Below, piece by piece: positions 42,662 to 51,454 of a stretch of DNA of 64,000 nucleotides; the first letter of the stretch is position 1, and every line of letters starts with the position of its first letter. The notes below the pieces were generated by a model. The model saw only the letters and a program-made list of their open reading frames with translations. It was not told where the DNA came from and made no database searches. The stretch is from Flavimaribacter sp039888615 (GTDB lineage: Bacteria > Pseudomonadota > Alphaproteobacteria > Rhizobiales > Rhizobiaceae). A program made the translations under genes and the position numbers. The stretch is from assembly GCA_039888615.1 (NCBI GenBank), contig JBDQQS010000009.1; one strand, given 5' to 3'.

Positions 42662-43582
42662 CTAATATTTCTCAGGAACGTATAGTTCCCCCGGCAAGAC
42701 CTGTCGTTCATAGTCCGGATTGAACACGCGTTCGGGTAACGCCACTTCCTCGTGCTGCACCTCTGTATAGGGAATCTGGTTCAGGAAATGGTCGATGCAG
42801 TTCAGCCGCGCGCGCTTCTTGTCGTTGCCTTGCACGATGTACCAGGGCGCTTCGGGTATGTTGGTGCGCGCGAACATTTCTTCCTTGGCCTTGGTATAGG
42901 CTTCCCAGCGCACCCGTGACTGAAGGTCCATCGGGCTCAGCTTCCACTGTTTCAGCGGATCGTGAATGCGCAGCAGGAATCGCATCTGCTGTTCCTCGTC
43001 GGTGATCGAGAACCAGTATTTGATCAGCGTGACGCCTGAGGAGACGACCATCCGCTCGAACTGCGGCACATCGGACAGGAACTGTTCCACCTGTTCGTCG
43101 GTGGCGAAGCCCATCACCCGCTCGACGCCGGCGCGATTGTACCAGGACCGGTCGAACAGCACGATTTCACCGGCCGCCGGCAAATGCGGCACGTAGCGCT
43201 GGAAATACCATTGTGACTTTTCCCGGGCTGTCGGCGCCGGCAGCGCGATAACGCGGCAGATGCGCGGGTTCAGTCGCTGGGTGATGCGCTTGATGACGCC
43301 GCCCTTGCCGGCGGAGTCGCGCCCCTCGAAGACGACGACGATCTTGGCGCCGGAATAGGAGACCCAGTCCTGCAGCTTGATAAGTTCGGCCTGCAGCGAA
43401 AGCAGGCTGCGGAAATAGACCTGCCGGTCGATCATCTGCGGGTGATGGCGCCGGTAGATCCTGCGGATCTCCATCGACAGCGCGGGTTCGGACAATTCCA
43501 GCTCGTAGTCCTCGTCCAGCGTATCCGCGAGTTCGGCTTCCAGCCAGTCCATCGAATGTTCGTCCGTATCCTTGTCCGCCAC
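42662..43582 (-). CDS. ppk2: Polyphosphate kinase 2
   Basis: This 306-residue kinase has the class I PPK2 signature: Walker A GRDSAGKGG (about residue 90), the Walker B region LFDRSWYNRAGVE and the lid motif KYWFSITDEEQ with its basic residues (RRIYRRHH and KWKLSPMDLQSR nearby). It transfers phosphate between polyphosphate and nucleotides. The stop lies 4 bp from the convergent IclR gene, so the two share a terminator region. It is divergent from the F420 operon. A functional link with F420 synthesis (GTP supply for CofC) is possible but unproven. Confidence 0.92.
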   Translation of the reverse strand: MADKDTDEHSMDWLEAELADTLDEDYELELSEPALSMEIRRIYRRHHPQMIDRQVYFRSLLSLQAELIKLQDWVSYSGAKIVVVFEGRDSAGKGGVIKRITQRLNPRICRVIALPAPTAREKSQWYFQRYVPHLPAAGEIVLFDRSWYNRAGVERVMGFATDEQVEQFLSDVPQFERMVVSSGVTLIKYWFSITDEEQQMRFLLRIHDPLKQWKLSPMDLQSRVRWEAYTKAKEEMFARTNIPEAPWYIVQGNDKKRARLNCIDHFLNQIPYTEVQHEEVALPERVFNPDYERQVLPGELYVPEKY

Positions 43583-43972
43583 GCCGGATCTCCTTTCCTT
43601 CAGCGCCCCGGTGCGCCGTTTGTCCCTGTCTTCAGAACGACTGTTCCTAAGTCCAGAACGTTCGCGTCACATATCGCACTCAATCGGAATAAACGCCAGA
43701 TTTCGGGGCTTTTGTGATTTACAAATTTATAGTTCCTGTATGAGACTGCTGGCACGATGATGAATACCCGCAATCCCGCCAGTCCGGTCGCCGGCGCACA
43801 CTTTGCGCCCCGGTCAGCCGCCACGATAATGCCAAAATCAGGTGACGCTTTTGTATCAGCCTCTTCATGACGCCACAGCGGCGCCGCGCGTCGGCGTTCG
43901 TTTGTTCGAATATCCCTCCTTGACTATATTTTATCATTTGGTAAAAATTTTTACCGAAGGAAAAGAGAGCAC
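43583..43972. other. Divergent region between ppk2 and the F420 operon
   Basis: This 390-bp stretch has two AT-rich patches, at about 43690-43745 and 43915-43955. The first is probably the ppk2 promoter area, the second the cofG promoter area with a TTGACT box at 43919 and the palindrome at 43940. No small gene with a ribosome-binding site was found; open frames here are short and without family resemblance. Confidence 0.5.
43940..43955. promoter_or_regulatory. Perfect 16-bp palindrome upstream of cofG
   Basis: GGTAAAAATTTTTACC is a perfect palindrome located 18 bp before the cofG start, within or just after the presumed promoter. A TTGACT box lies at 43919-43924, about 15 bp earlier. A dimeric repressor is the natural candidate, but no regulator gene lies in the F420 operon, so it would act in trans. 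Confidence 0.6.
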
Positions 43973-45124
43973 ATGATGACGCCGGAAGCTGCACTGGCTC
44001 TGGACACTGTCACCGATGACCAACTGGCTGAATTGATGGCCAGCGCCACAGCCGTGCGCAGAGCGCATTGGGGCGACGTGATCACCTATTCGCGCAAGGT
44101 CTTCGTGCCGCTCACCAACATGTGTCGCGACACCTGCGGCTATTGCACCTTCGTCAAGCATCCGGATTCGCCGCTGGCCAACATCATGACGCCGGACGAG
44201 GTTTTGAAAGCCGCGCGCCGCGGTGAGGAAAAGGGCTGCAAGGAGCTTTTGTTCAGCCTCGGAGAAAAGCCGGAACGCCGCTACGAAAAGGCCAAAAAAG
44301 GCCTGCAGGCGCTCGGATACGAGACTATGTCGGACTATCTTGGGGCCATGTGCCGGCTGGTGATCGAGGAGACGGACCTGCTGCCGCACGTCAACGCCGG
44401 CACCCTGACGGAAGACGAGATCCGCCTGCTGCGCCCGGTCAGCGCCTCCATGGGCATGATGCTGGAAACCGTCAGCCGCCGGCTGACGCGCAAGGGCGAG
44501 GCGCATTACGCCTGTCCTGACAAGACGCCGCTGCAGCGGTTGCGCACGATCGAGCGCGCCGGCGCGCTGGGCGTGCCCTTCACAACCGGGCTCCTTATCG
44601 GCATCGGGGAGACCTGGGCCGAACGGGTGGAGAGCCTGGCCGCGATCGAGGCGGCGCACCGCCGTCACGGTCATATCCAGGAAGTGATCGTCCAGAATTT
44701 CCAGCGCAAGCCGGATATCGCCATGGCGGACCACCCCGAGCCGCCGCTCGAGGACATGCTGAAGACGCTGGCCGTCGCCCGGCTGATGCTGTCGCCGGAC
44801 ATCAGCCTGCAGGCGCCGCCCAATCTCAGTGAGCGCCACATTGAATATCTCGCCGCCGGCATCAATGACTGGGGCGGGATTTCGCCGGTCACCATTGATT
44901 TCATCAATCCGCAGCATGAGTGGCCGGAGATCGTCCAGCTTGCCCGATCCACCGCGCAAGCCGGATGCAGGCTGCAGGAACGGCTGACGGTCTATCCCGC
45001 CTATCTGGCGCAGGCCGGCCACTATCTCGATCCGCATATTGCGCGACGCGCCAACAGCATGGCCAGGCCGGACGGTCTAGCCCGTCGCCAGGTCGAAGAT
45101 CTTCTCCCAGGAGCCGCCGAATGA
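43973..45124 (+). CDS. cofG: 7,8-didemethyl-8-hydroxy-5-deazariboflavin synthase subunit CofG
   Basis: This 383-residue radical SAM enzyme carries the CX3CX2C cluster motif in NMCRDTCGYCTFVKHPD (about residue 50) and CofG features such as SLGEKPERRYEKAKKGLQAL and TVDPINDWGGISPVT-like NDWGGISPVTIDF near the C-terminus. With CofH it builds the deazaflavin chromophore of coenzyme F420 from tyrosine and a flavin precursor. Two ATGs stand in tandem after AAGGAAAAGAGAG; I used the first. It overlaps cofH by four bases. Actinobacteria fuse CofG and CofH as FbiC; here they are separate. Confidence 0.95.
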   Translation: MMTPEAALALDTVTDDQLAELMASATAVRRAHWGDVITYSRKVFVPLTNMCRDTCGYCTFVKHPDSPLANIMTPDEVLKAARRGEEKGCKELLFSLGEKPERRYEKAKKGLQALGYETMSDYLGAMCRLVIEETDLLPHVNAGTLTEDEIRLLRPVSASMGMMLETVSRRLTRKGEAHYACPDKTPLQRLRTIERAGALGVPFTTGLLIGIGETWAERVESLAAIEAAHRRHGHIQEVIVQNFQRKPDIAMADHPEPPLEDMLKTLAVARLMLSPDISLQAPPNLSERHIEYLAAGINDWGGISPVTIDFINPQHEWPEIVQLARSTAQAGCRLQERLTVYPAYLAQAGHYLDPHIARRANSMARPDGLARRQVEDLLPGAAE

Positions 45125-46389
45125 ACCATTTCGACCCGAACCCGCCGCGCCCATCGTCGCTTGCCGACCTCGTCGAGGTGACCGGATTGGGCAAGAATGT
45201 CCGCCGCATCCTGGAGGGCGTTCTCGAAGGCCGGGAGGCGAGCGAGACAGACGGCGTCGCGCTGTTTGCGGCGACCGGACGCGATATCGCCGCGATCGTT
45301 GCGGTCGCCGACCATCTGCGCGAGCGGGTCAATGGCGACCGGGTCAGCTTCGTCGTCAACCGCAACATCAATTTCACCAATGTCTGCTACATGGGGTGCC
45401 GTTTCTGCGGCTTCGCCAAGCGCAGCGAGGAGGAGGGCGCGGAATGGCTCACCCTCGACCAGATCGTCGGCCGCGCTTCCGAAGCCTGGTCGCGGGGCGC
45501 GACGGAGGTCTGCATCCAGGGCGGTTTGCATCCGAAGTTGGAAGGGACCTACTACCGCGACATCGTGCTCGCGCTGAAGGCCGAATTGCCGGACATGCAT
45601 ATCCACGCCTTCTCGCCCTTCGAGATCTGGTACGGCGCGTCCAAGCGGCGCATGTCCTATGAGGATTATATCGCGGATCTCATGGAATGCGGGCTCGGCA
45701 CTATTCCCGGAACTGCGGCGGAAATCCTTGATACGGACATCCGCAAGCAGCTGACGAAGAATAAACTCAGCGCGGAGCGGTGGATCGAGATCATCCGCGC
45801 CGCCCATTCCGTCGGAATGAAGACCACGGCGACGATCATGTACGGCCACATCGACGGGCCCGAGACCTGGGCGGCGCATATCTGCCTGCTGCGCGACATC
45901 CAGAAGGACACTGGCGGCTTTACCGAACTCGTGCCGCTGAGTTTCGTACATACCGAATCGCCGCTTTTCACGCAGTCGCCCGACACGGTGCGCCCCGGCC
46001 CTACGGTCGACGAGGTGACGAAGATGCACGCGGTCTCGCGCATTCTTCTGCACGGCTGGATCGACAACATCCAGGTGTCGTGGACGAAGCTCGGTCCAAA
46101 AGAAGCCCATCGCATGCTTGCCTGCGGCGTCAACGATCTTGGCGGCACGTTGATGAACGAAAGCATTTCGCGTGCAGCCGGCGCAAAGAACGGGCAGGAG
46201 GTGACCGCGCACGAGATGGTGCAGATCATCCGCTCGGCCGGCCGCGTTCCGGTTCAGCGCAACACCCCTTATGACGTTCTGGACGTGTTCGACGATCACG
46301 ACCCGGTCGTCATCGCGCCGCTTGTTGATCGCGCCGGCGCCAGCCCCGTCGATTTCCTGTCGATGTTTCCCGATGCGAGGCAGGCCTGA
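45121..46389 (+). CDS. cofH: 5-amino-6-(D-ribitylamino)uracil--L-tyrosine transferase CofH
   Basis: This 422-residue radical SAM enzyme has the cluster motif NVCYMGCRFCGFAKR (about residue 85) and the CofH/MqnC-like segments TEVCIQGGLHPKLEGTYYRD and HAFSPFEIWYGASKR. It couples tyrosine to the riboflavin precursor in the first half of deazaflavin synthesis. The ATG at 45121 lies inside the cofG stop (ATGA), and the end overlaps the cofD start by one base. A longer frame from 44920 lies over cofG and was rejected. Confidence 0.95.
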   Translation: MNHFDPNPPRPSSLADLVEVTGLGKNVRRILEGVLEGREASETDGVALFAATGRDIAAIVAVADHLRERVNGDRVSFVVNRNINFTNVCYMGCRFCGFAKRSEEEGAEWLTLDQIVGRASEAWSRGATEVCIQGGLHPKLEGTYYRDIVLALKAELPDMHIHAFSPFEIWYGASKRRMSYEDYIADLMECGLGTIPGTAAEILDTDIRKQLTKNKLSAERWIEIIRAAHSVGMKTTATIMYGHIDGPETWAAHICLLRDIQKDTGGFTELVPLSFVHTESPLFTQSPDTVRPGPTVDEVTKMHAVSRILLHGWIDNIQVSWTKLGPKEAHRMLACGVNDLGGTLMNESISRAAGAKNGQEVTAHEMVQIIRSAGRVPVQRNTPYDVLDVFDDHDPVVIAPLVDRAGASPVDFLSMFPDARQA

Positions 46390-47354
46390 TGGCGGATAAG
46401 CGCTGCAAGGTGGTGTTGCTTGCCGGCGGCGTCGGCGGCGCCAAGATGGCGGAGGGGCTGGACGGCCTCGACGATATCGATCTGGCGATCATCGGCAATG
46501 TCGCCGACGACGCGGAGTTCCACGGTCTGTGGGTCTCGCCCGACATCGACACCGTCACCTATACGCTCGCCGACCGGATCGACCGCAAACAGGGCTGGGG
46601 CGTTGCCGACGAGAGCCATCGCGCGCTGTCCGTGCTGGCCGAACTCGGCAAGGATGCCTGGATGACGCTGGGCGACCGGGATTTCGGTCTGCATATCTAT
46701 CGCACGGAACGCATCCGCAAGGGCGACAGGCGCAGCGAAATCGCAGCCGATGTCGCGAAGGCCTTCGGCGTGAAGAGCCGGATCCTGCTGCCGACCGACG
46801 ACATCGTCCAGACGCAGATCAAGACCGATGCCGGCTGGATATCTTTCCAGGAATATTTCGTGCGTGAAGCCTGCCAGCCGGAAGTGCAGGGCATCCGGTT
46901 CGAGGGCGCGGAAAAAGCACAGGCGACGCCGGAATCGCTGGCCGCCATCGGCGAAGCCGACCTGATCGTGATCGCGCCGAGCAACCCGCTGGTCAGCATC
47001 GAGCCGATCCTCTCGGTCAGTGGAATAAAGGAGGCCTTGCAGGCGGCGGCCGCTCCGAAGATTGCGGTCTCGCCGATCATCGCCGGCAAGGTCGTCAAGG
47101 GGCCGGCGGACAGGATGATGGCGTCGCTCGGTCTTGAAGCCACCGCCCTCGGGGTCGCACGGCGTTACGCCGGTCTCGCAGACGCAATCGTTGTCGACCG
47201 TCAGGATGCGGCGCTTGAGGCGTCGGTCGAGGCGCTGGACCTTCGCTGCATTCTCGACGACATCCTGATGAAAAGTCGGGAAGACAAATTGCGGCTCGCC
47301 CGTTTCGTGGTCGATTGCGCCGCCCTTCCCGCTTCGCGGAGGGCCTGCGCATGA
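46389..47354 (+). CDS. cofD: 2-phospho-L-lactate transferase CofD
   Basis: This 321-residue transferase shows the CofD nucleotide-binding start VVLLAGGVGGAKMAEGLDGL, LAIIGNVADDAEFHGLWVSPD and DLIVIAPSNPLVSIEPIL. It attaches the activated phospho-acid side chain to the deazaflavin, giving F420-0. In some bacteria the side chain derives from phosphoenolpyruvate or 3-phosphoglycerate instead of phospholactate; the sequence alone does not decide this. It overlaps cofC by four bases. Confidence 0.95.
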   Translation: MADKRCKVVLLAGGVGGAKMAEGLDGLDDIDLAIIGNVADDAEFHGLWVSPDIDTVTYTLADRIDRKQGWGVADESHRALSVLAELGKDAWMTLGDRDFGLHIYRTERIRKGDRRSEIAADVAKAFGVKSRILLPTDDIVQTQIKTDAGWISFQEYFVREACQPEVQGIRFEGAEKAQATPESLAAIGEADLIVIAPSNPLVSIEPILSVSGIKEALQAAAAPKIAVSPIIAGKVVKGPADRMMASLGLEATALGVARRYAGLADAIVVDRQDAALEASVEALDLRCILDDILMKSREDKLRLARFVVDCAALPASRRACA

Positions 47355-47980
47355 GCCGTGACATGCTCTTCGTCATCCCCATGAAAGATCCGGAACGCGC
47401 CAAGTCGCGTTTGCAGCCGATCCTGTCGCAGCCGGTTCGCAAGAAGCTGGCGCTGGCGTTGTTTCGCCAGACCATTGATTTCATCCGCTCAAGCCACGGC
47501 GACGCGGATATTCTGGTGGTCACCGGATCCCGCGAGATCGCTGGCCTTGCCGCCGTCCTTGAGGTGGAGGTGCTGGCCGAGATGGACGTGACCCATCTGT
47601 CGGAGGCCGTCGAACAGGCGGCGCGCCATGCAGAAGATCAGGGCTATCGCTCGATCTGCGTTCTGCCCGCCGACCTCGCCAATCCGCAAAGTTATGATCT
47701 CGAACAGCTGTTGTCGGCTGCGCGCGATACGCCGTCCGTCATCCTGTGCCCGGCGCATGACGGCGGCACCAATGCGCTGGTCGCAACGCCGCCGCGCGCG
47801 ATTCCGTTCCGCTACGGGTACCAGTCCTGCACATCGCACGAGCAGGAAGCCGTCCGCGCCGGCGTGTCCTGCACAGTGCTGCGGCTTGAAAGCCTGGCGC
47901 ACGACATCGATGTCGCCAATGACCTCTATCTGCATCTGGCGCCCTCCATCAATCAGCTTCTGGACGCCGAGTTGCCATGA
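47351..47980 (+). CDS. cofC: 2-phospho-acid guanylyltransferase CofC
   Basis: This 209-residue nucleotidyltransferase starts MSRDMLFVIPMKDPERAKSR, the CofC consensus with the conserved KDPxxAKSRL, and has VLPADLANPQSYDLEQLL and CPAHDGGTNALVA further on. It activates the phospho-acid with GTP for CofD. The ATG at 47351 overlaps the cofD stop; an earlier frame start at 47315 lies within cofD. It overlaps cofE by four bases. Confidence 0.93.
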   Translation: MSRDMLFVIPMKDPERAKSRLQPILSQPVRKKLALALFRQTIDFIRSSHGDADILVVTGSREIAGLAAVLEVEVLAEMDVTHLSEAVEQAARHAEDQGYRSICVLPADLANPQSYDLEQLLSAARDTPSVILCPAHDGGTNALVATPPRAIPFRYGYQSCTSHEQEAVRAGVSCTVLRLESLAHDIDVANDLYLHLAPSINQLLDAELP

Positions 47981-48750
47981 TGTCGCCGGTCGAAATCCAT
48001 GTGGTTCCGGGATTGCCGGAAATCCGGCCCGGCGATGATCTGGGCGCGATGATCGGCGACTGCCTGGAAGAAGCCGGTCTCGGGCTGCGTGACGGAGACG
48101 TGGTGACGTCGGCGCACAAGGTGGTTTCCAAGGCGGAAGGCCAGATCGTGCGGCTCGCCGATGTGGAGCCGTCGGCCGAAGCGCTCGCCTATGCCGAAAA
48201 GCTCGCCAAGGACGCCCGCAAGGTCGAGGTCGTGCTGCGCGAATCCGTGCGGGTGGTCAAGGCATTCAGGCATCCCGGCCAGAACGAGGGCACGATGATC
48301 TGCGAGCACCGGCTGGGTCTGATTTCGGCCAACGCCGCGGTCGATGAATCAAATACCGGCGAAGACGGAACCGTGATCCTGCTGCCGCGTGATCCGGACG
48401 CCAGCGCTGAGCGTATAAAACAGGCGCTGGAGCAACGCTTCGGCGTGTCAATCGGCGTCATGCTGACCGATACGTTCGGGCGCCCCTGGCGTCTCGGCCA
48501 GGTCAACATCGCGATCGGTCTCGCCGGGGTTCCTTCCGTGAAGAGCGAAAAGGGAAAGACGGACGCCTATGGCCGCCGCCTGATGGTCACCGAGCCGGCC
48601 TTCGCGGACGAAATAGCGGCTGCCTCAGGCCTCGTCGTTCGCAAGGCCGGAAACACGCCCGTGATCCTTTTCAGGGGTCTCGAATGGGAAAAAACACAAA
48701 GCCGGGCCGCCGAGATGCTGCGCCCTGCAGGAGAGGATATGTTCAGATGA
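47977..48750 (+). CDS. cofE: F420-0:gamma-L-glutamate ligase CofE
   Basis: This 257-residue ligase has the CofE pattern: GDVVTSAHKVVSKAEGQIV near residue 45, NEGTMICEHRLGLISANAAV around 107 and GVMLTDTFGRPWRLGQVNIA around 165. It adds glutamate residues to F420-0 to make the tail. It is the stand-alone form, lacking the nitroreductase-like C-terminal domain of mycobacterial FbiB (about 450 residues). It overlaps npdG by four bases. Confidence 0.94.
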   Translation: MMSPVEIHVVPGLPEIRPGDDLGAMIGDCLEEAGLGLRDGDVVTSAHKVVSKAEGQIVRLADVEPSAEALAYAEKLAKDARKVEVVLRESVRVVKAFRHPGQNEGTMICEHRLGLISANAAVDESNTGEDGTVILLPRDPDASAERIKQALEQRFGVSIGVMLTDTFGRPWRLGQVNIAIGLAGVPSVKSEKGKTDAYGRRLMVTEPAFADEIAAASGLVVRKAGNTPVILFRGLEWEKTQSRAAEMLRPAGEDMFR

Positions 48751-49415
48751 CAATTGCAATTATCGGCGGCACCGGCCCTCAGGGCCAGGGGCTTGCGCTT
48801 CGCTTCGCAAGGGCAGGGGTCGAGGTGGTGCTCGGTTCCAGAGACGGCGCGCGGGCGCAGTCGATCGCCGAAGAACTCGCCGCCAAACTGCCGGCCGGAT
48901 CGGCCGCGATCACCGGCGCGGACAATGAAGGCGCGGCGCAGGCGGCGGACGAGTTCGTCATCCTGGCTGTGCCCTTCGCAGCACACAATGCGACGCTGGG
49001 CGCGCTCAAGCCGTACCTGGCGGGCAAGATCCTGGTCGACATCGTCGTGCCGCTGTCCCCCGACGACCCGAAGATCGTCGAGATGCCCCCCGAAGGGTCG
49101 GCGACGGAGGCGGCCCAGGCTCTGCTTGGCCCGGATATTGCGGTGATCGGCGCGCTGCACAACGTGTCGGCGACAACCCTCAACAATCTCGACTGGACCA
49201 TCAACTGCGACATTCTCGTCTGCGGCAATAGCCTGGACGCACGCAAGAAAGTCATGGAACTGGTCGGCAAGCTGAGTGTGACGACCTACAACGCCGGCGG
49301 CGCCTCCGCCGCGCGATCCATTGAGGCGATCACGCCGATACTTATCCGGATAAATATCTCGAAAGCGGTGCCTTTTACCCATGCCGGGATAAAGATCTGG
49401 GCGCCGGATCACTGA
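48747..49415 (+). CDS. npdG: F420H2:NADP+ oxidoreductase
   Basis: This 222-residue protein has the NADP-binding start MTIAIIGGTGPQGQGLALRF followed by VVLGSRDGARAQ, whose Ser-Arg pair fits the NADP phosphate, and LVDIVVPLSPDDPKI further on. It matches the NpdG/FNO family that moves hydride between NADPH and F420. Its overlap with cofE means that the coenzyme and its reducing enzyme are made together. It is 28 bp upstream of the LLM oxidoreductase. Confidence 0.92.
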   Translation: MTIAIIGGTGPQGQGLALRFARAGVEVVLGSRDGARAQSIAEELAAKLPAGSAAITGADNEGAAQAADEFVILAVPFAAHNATLGALKPYLAGKILVDIVVPLSPDDPKIVEMPPEGSATEAAQALLGPDIAVIGALHNVSATTLNNLDWTINCDILVCGNSLDARKKVMELVGKLSVTTYNAGGASAARSIEAITPILIRINISKAVPFTHAGIKIWAPDH

Positions 49416-49443
49416 CGCAACCACCCTCAAGGAGGAATACGAA

Positions 49444-50445
49444 ATGCAGTTTGGAATTTGTTTCAAGGGCTTCATGAAGCCGGAAAGACAGCGCGCCATC
49501 GTCCGCCAGGCGGAAAATGGCGGCTTTGAATATTGCTGGTTCTACGACAGCCATATTCTGTGGCGCGAAAGCTTCGTGGCGATGGCCATGTGCATGGAGC
49601 ACACCACGACCATGCGTTTTGGGCCATGCGTCACCAACCCAAATACGCGCGACTGGTCCAACGCCGCCAGCCTGTTCGGTTCGCTGGCCATGCAGTCGAA
49701 CGGCCGGTTCGACATCGGTCTCGGCCGTGGCGACAGCGCCGTGCGCGTCATGGGCAAGAAGCCGGCGCCGCTGTCGCGGCTGGAGGAATTCACCCATGTC
49801 GTCAAGGCGCTGGTGCGCGGCGACGAAGCCCAGTACGGCGAATGTCCCGAGCCGGTGAAGTTCCCCTGGGCCTGGGGTTACGAACTGCCGGTCTGGGTAG
49901 CGGCTTACGGGCCGAAGGCGCTGAACTCCGCAGGACGGGTCGGCGACGGCCTGATACTGCAGATCGCTGATCCGGGCATCTGCAAATGGCTCGGCGACCA
50001 GGCGATCACCGCCGGCAAGGAAGCCGGACGCGACATGTCGAAATACGGAATCATGGCTGCGGCTCCGGCCTATACGGGACCGATCGAGAAAGGCCGCGAA
50101 GCCACCAAGTGGTTCCCCGCCATGGTCGGCAACCACGTCGCCGATATCGTCGAGAAATATGGCGCAGACACGGACCTCGTCCCGGCCAGCCTGACGTCCT
50201 ATATCGAGAATCGCCGCGGTTACGACTATTCCAAGCATGGCCAGAGCGACAATCCGTATCTCGACTTCATCACCGACGAAATTGTCGACAGCTTCGCCGT
50301 GCTCGGCGAGCCGGAAGATCACATCGCCAAGCTGAAGGAACTGGAAGCCGCCGGCATTACCCAGTTCAACATCTATCTCGACAATGGCGACGAAGAACGA
50401 ATCATCGCCGATTACGCCGAGAAGATCATCCCGGCGTTCCGGTAG
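49444..50445 (+). CDS. LLM-class F420-dependent oxidoreductase (predicted)
   Basis: This 333-residue TIM-barrel protein belongs to the luciferase-like monooxygenase superfamily: GFEYCWFYDSHILWRE near residue 30, TTTMRFGPCVTNPNTRDWSN, GRFDIGLGRGDSAVRVMG around 95 and LPVWVAAYGPKALNSAGR around 145. The pattern is close to a family annotated as F420-dependent (CPS_4043 type). The start follows AAGGAGG. Position at the end of the F420 operon makes F420H2 the likely cofactor, but FMN cannot be excluded. The substrate is unknown. Confidence 0.85.
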   Translation: MQFGICFKGFMKPERQRAIVRQAENGGFEYCWFYDSHILWRESFVAMAMCMEHTTTMRFGPCVTNPNTRDWSNAASLFGSLAMQSNGRFDIGLGRGDSAVRVMGKKPAPLSRLEEFTHVVKALVRGDEAQYGECPEPVKFPWAWGYELPVWVAAYGPKALNSAGRVGDGLILQIADPGICKWLGDQAITAGKEAGRDMSKYGIMAAAPAYTGPIEKGREATKWFPAMVGNHVADIVEKYGADTDLVPASLTSYIENRRGYDYSKHGQSDNPYLDFITDEIVDSFAVLGEPEDHIAKLKELEAAGITQFNIYLDNGDEERIIADYAEKIIPAFR

Positions 50446-50454
50446 GACAAGCGC

Positions 50455-50481
50455 AGGGGCAGGCGAATGCGCCTGCTCCCG
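50455..50481. terminator. Hairpin between convergent genes, possible bidirectional terminator
   Basis: A 10-bp GC-rich stem (GGGGCAGGCG at 50456-50465 with CGCCTGCTCC at 50470-50479, one G-U pair) closes an AATG tetraloop. It lies in the 39-bp gap between the convergent LLM-oxidoreductase and VOC genes. There is no clear T-run on either side, so efficiency as an intrinsic terminator is uncertain. Confidence 0.5.
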
Positions 50482-50484
50482 CTA

Positions 50485-51267
50485 TCAGCGCTTCGGCGCA
50501 ACGAGCGAGAAGGCGGCGCCTTCCGGATCCATGCAGTTGACGATCCAGGCGCCGCCCGGAACCTCCATCGGTCCGTTCAGGATCGCGCCGCCGCCTGAAG
50601 TCACGCGGTCAGCCGCCGTGTCCAGCGTGTCGACACAGAAATAATAGCCCCATGCCGGCTTGGGCATTTCCGGCGTCTTCGTCATCATGCCGCCAATGTC
50701 TTTTCCGTCATGGGCAAAGAGCTGGTAGATGCCCAGCTCGCCCATATCCATAGCCTCGCCTTTCGTCCAGCCGAACATTGTCGCATAGAAGTCGAACGCC
50801 TCCGGGCCGTCGCCGGCGTAGAGCTCGGTCCATCCGACCGTGCCCTGCTCCGCTTCCTTTGGCATATCGGGAAGCGGCCCTTCCGGCAGGTTCGGTTTGA
50901 AGAGGTAGATCACGGCGCCGTGCGGGTCGGCGACCATGGCGAAGCGGCCGATTTCGGGAATATCCGTTCCCGGCATATGGACGGTTCCGCCATTTTCAGC
51001 GAAGAGCGCCGCCTTGGCGTCGACATCGTCGACGGCGACATAGCCGAACCAGGCCGGGCGGGCGCCGCCGTCCCGCATATCCTGTGTCAATCCAAGCATG
51101 CCGGCGGTCGGCATTTCGTAGCCGGGTATGGAGAATGTCGTATAGTCGCCGCCGGTCGGCGTCTGACCCATCGGCTGCGCCTGCCAGCCGATGACGTCCG
51201 TGTAGAAACGCGACGCCGCCTCCGTATTCTCAGTCATCAATTCGTACCAGACGAATGATCCCTCCAT
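50485..51267 (-). CDS. VOC-family (glyoxalase/bleomycin-resistance fold) protein
   Basis: This 260-residue protein consists of two VOC repeats. The first begins GSFVWYELMTENTEAASRFY (residues 3-22) and the second GTVGWTELYAGDGPEAFDFY (about 130), each followed by the beta-alpha-beta-beta-beta pattern. Such duplicated proteins include predicted glyoxalases, lactoylglutathione-lyase-like enzymes and antibiotic-binding proteins; the function is unknown. The ATG at 51267 follows AAGGAGAG. It is convergent with the LLM gene. Confidence 0.85.
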   Translation of the reverse strand: MEGSFVWYELMTENTEAASRFYTDVIGWQAQPMGQTPTGGDYTTFSIPGYEMPTAGMLGLTQDMRDGGARPAWFGYVAVDDVDAKAALFAENGGTVHMPGTDIPEIGRFAMVADPHGAVIYLFKPNLPEGPLPDMPKEAEQGTVGWTELYAGDGPEAFDFYATMFGWTKGEAMDMGELGIYQLFAHDGKDIGGMMTKTPEMPKPAWGYYFCVDTLDTAADRVTSGGGAILNGPMEVPGGAWIVNCMDPEGAAFSLVAPKR

Positions 51268-51454
51268 GAAACTCTCCTTCGCTCCTGTCCGCACTCTGTC
51301 GCGGCTCCGCTAAAAGGTTGATATCAACATAAAAAATCCATGTCAAACGGAAAGAGAGGCGCTGTATATCCATGGTTTCGAAAGATGTTGCCTTGAAATC
51401 AACCCGATTTCCTGCTGCTGTTGAAATATTGTTACAGGACGTATGGAGGATTTT

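Noticed and set aside
43919..43955. Complete sigma70 promoter for cofG
   Set aside because: TTGACT is present, but no acceptable -10 hexamer stands at 16-18 bp, so only the palindrome was listed.
43934..45037. 367-codon open frame on the minus strand
   Set aside because: It is antisense to cofG, which has clear radical SAM motifs and operon context.
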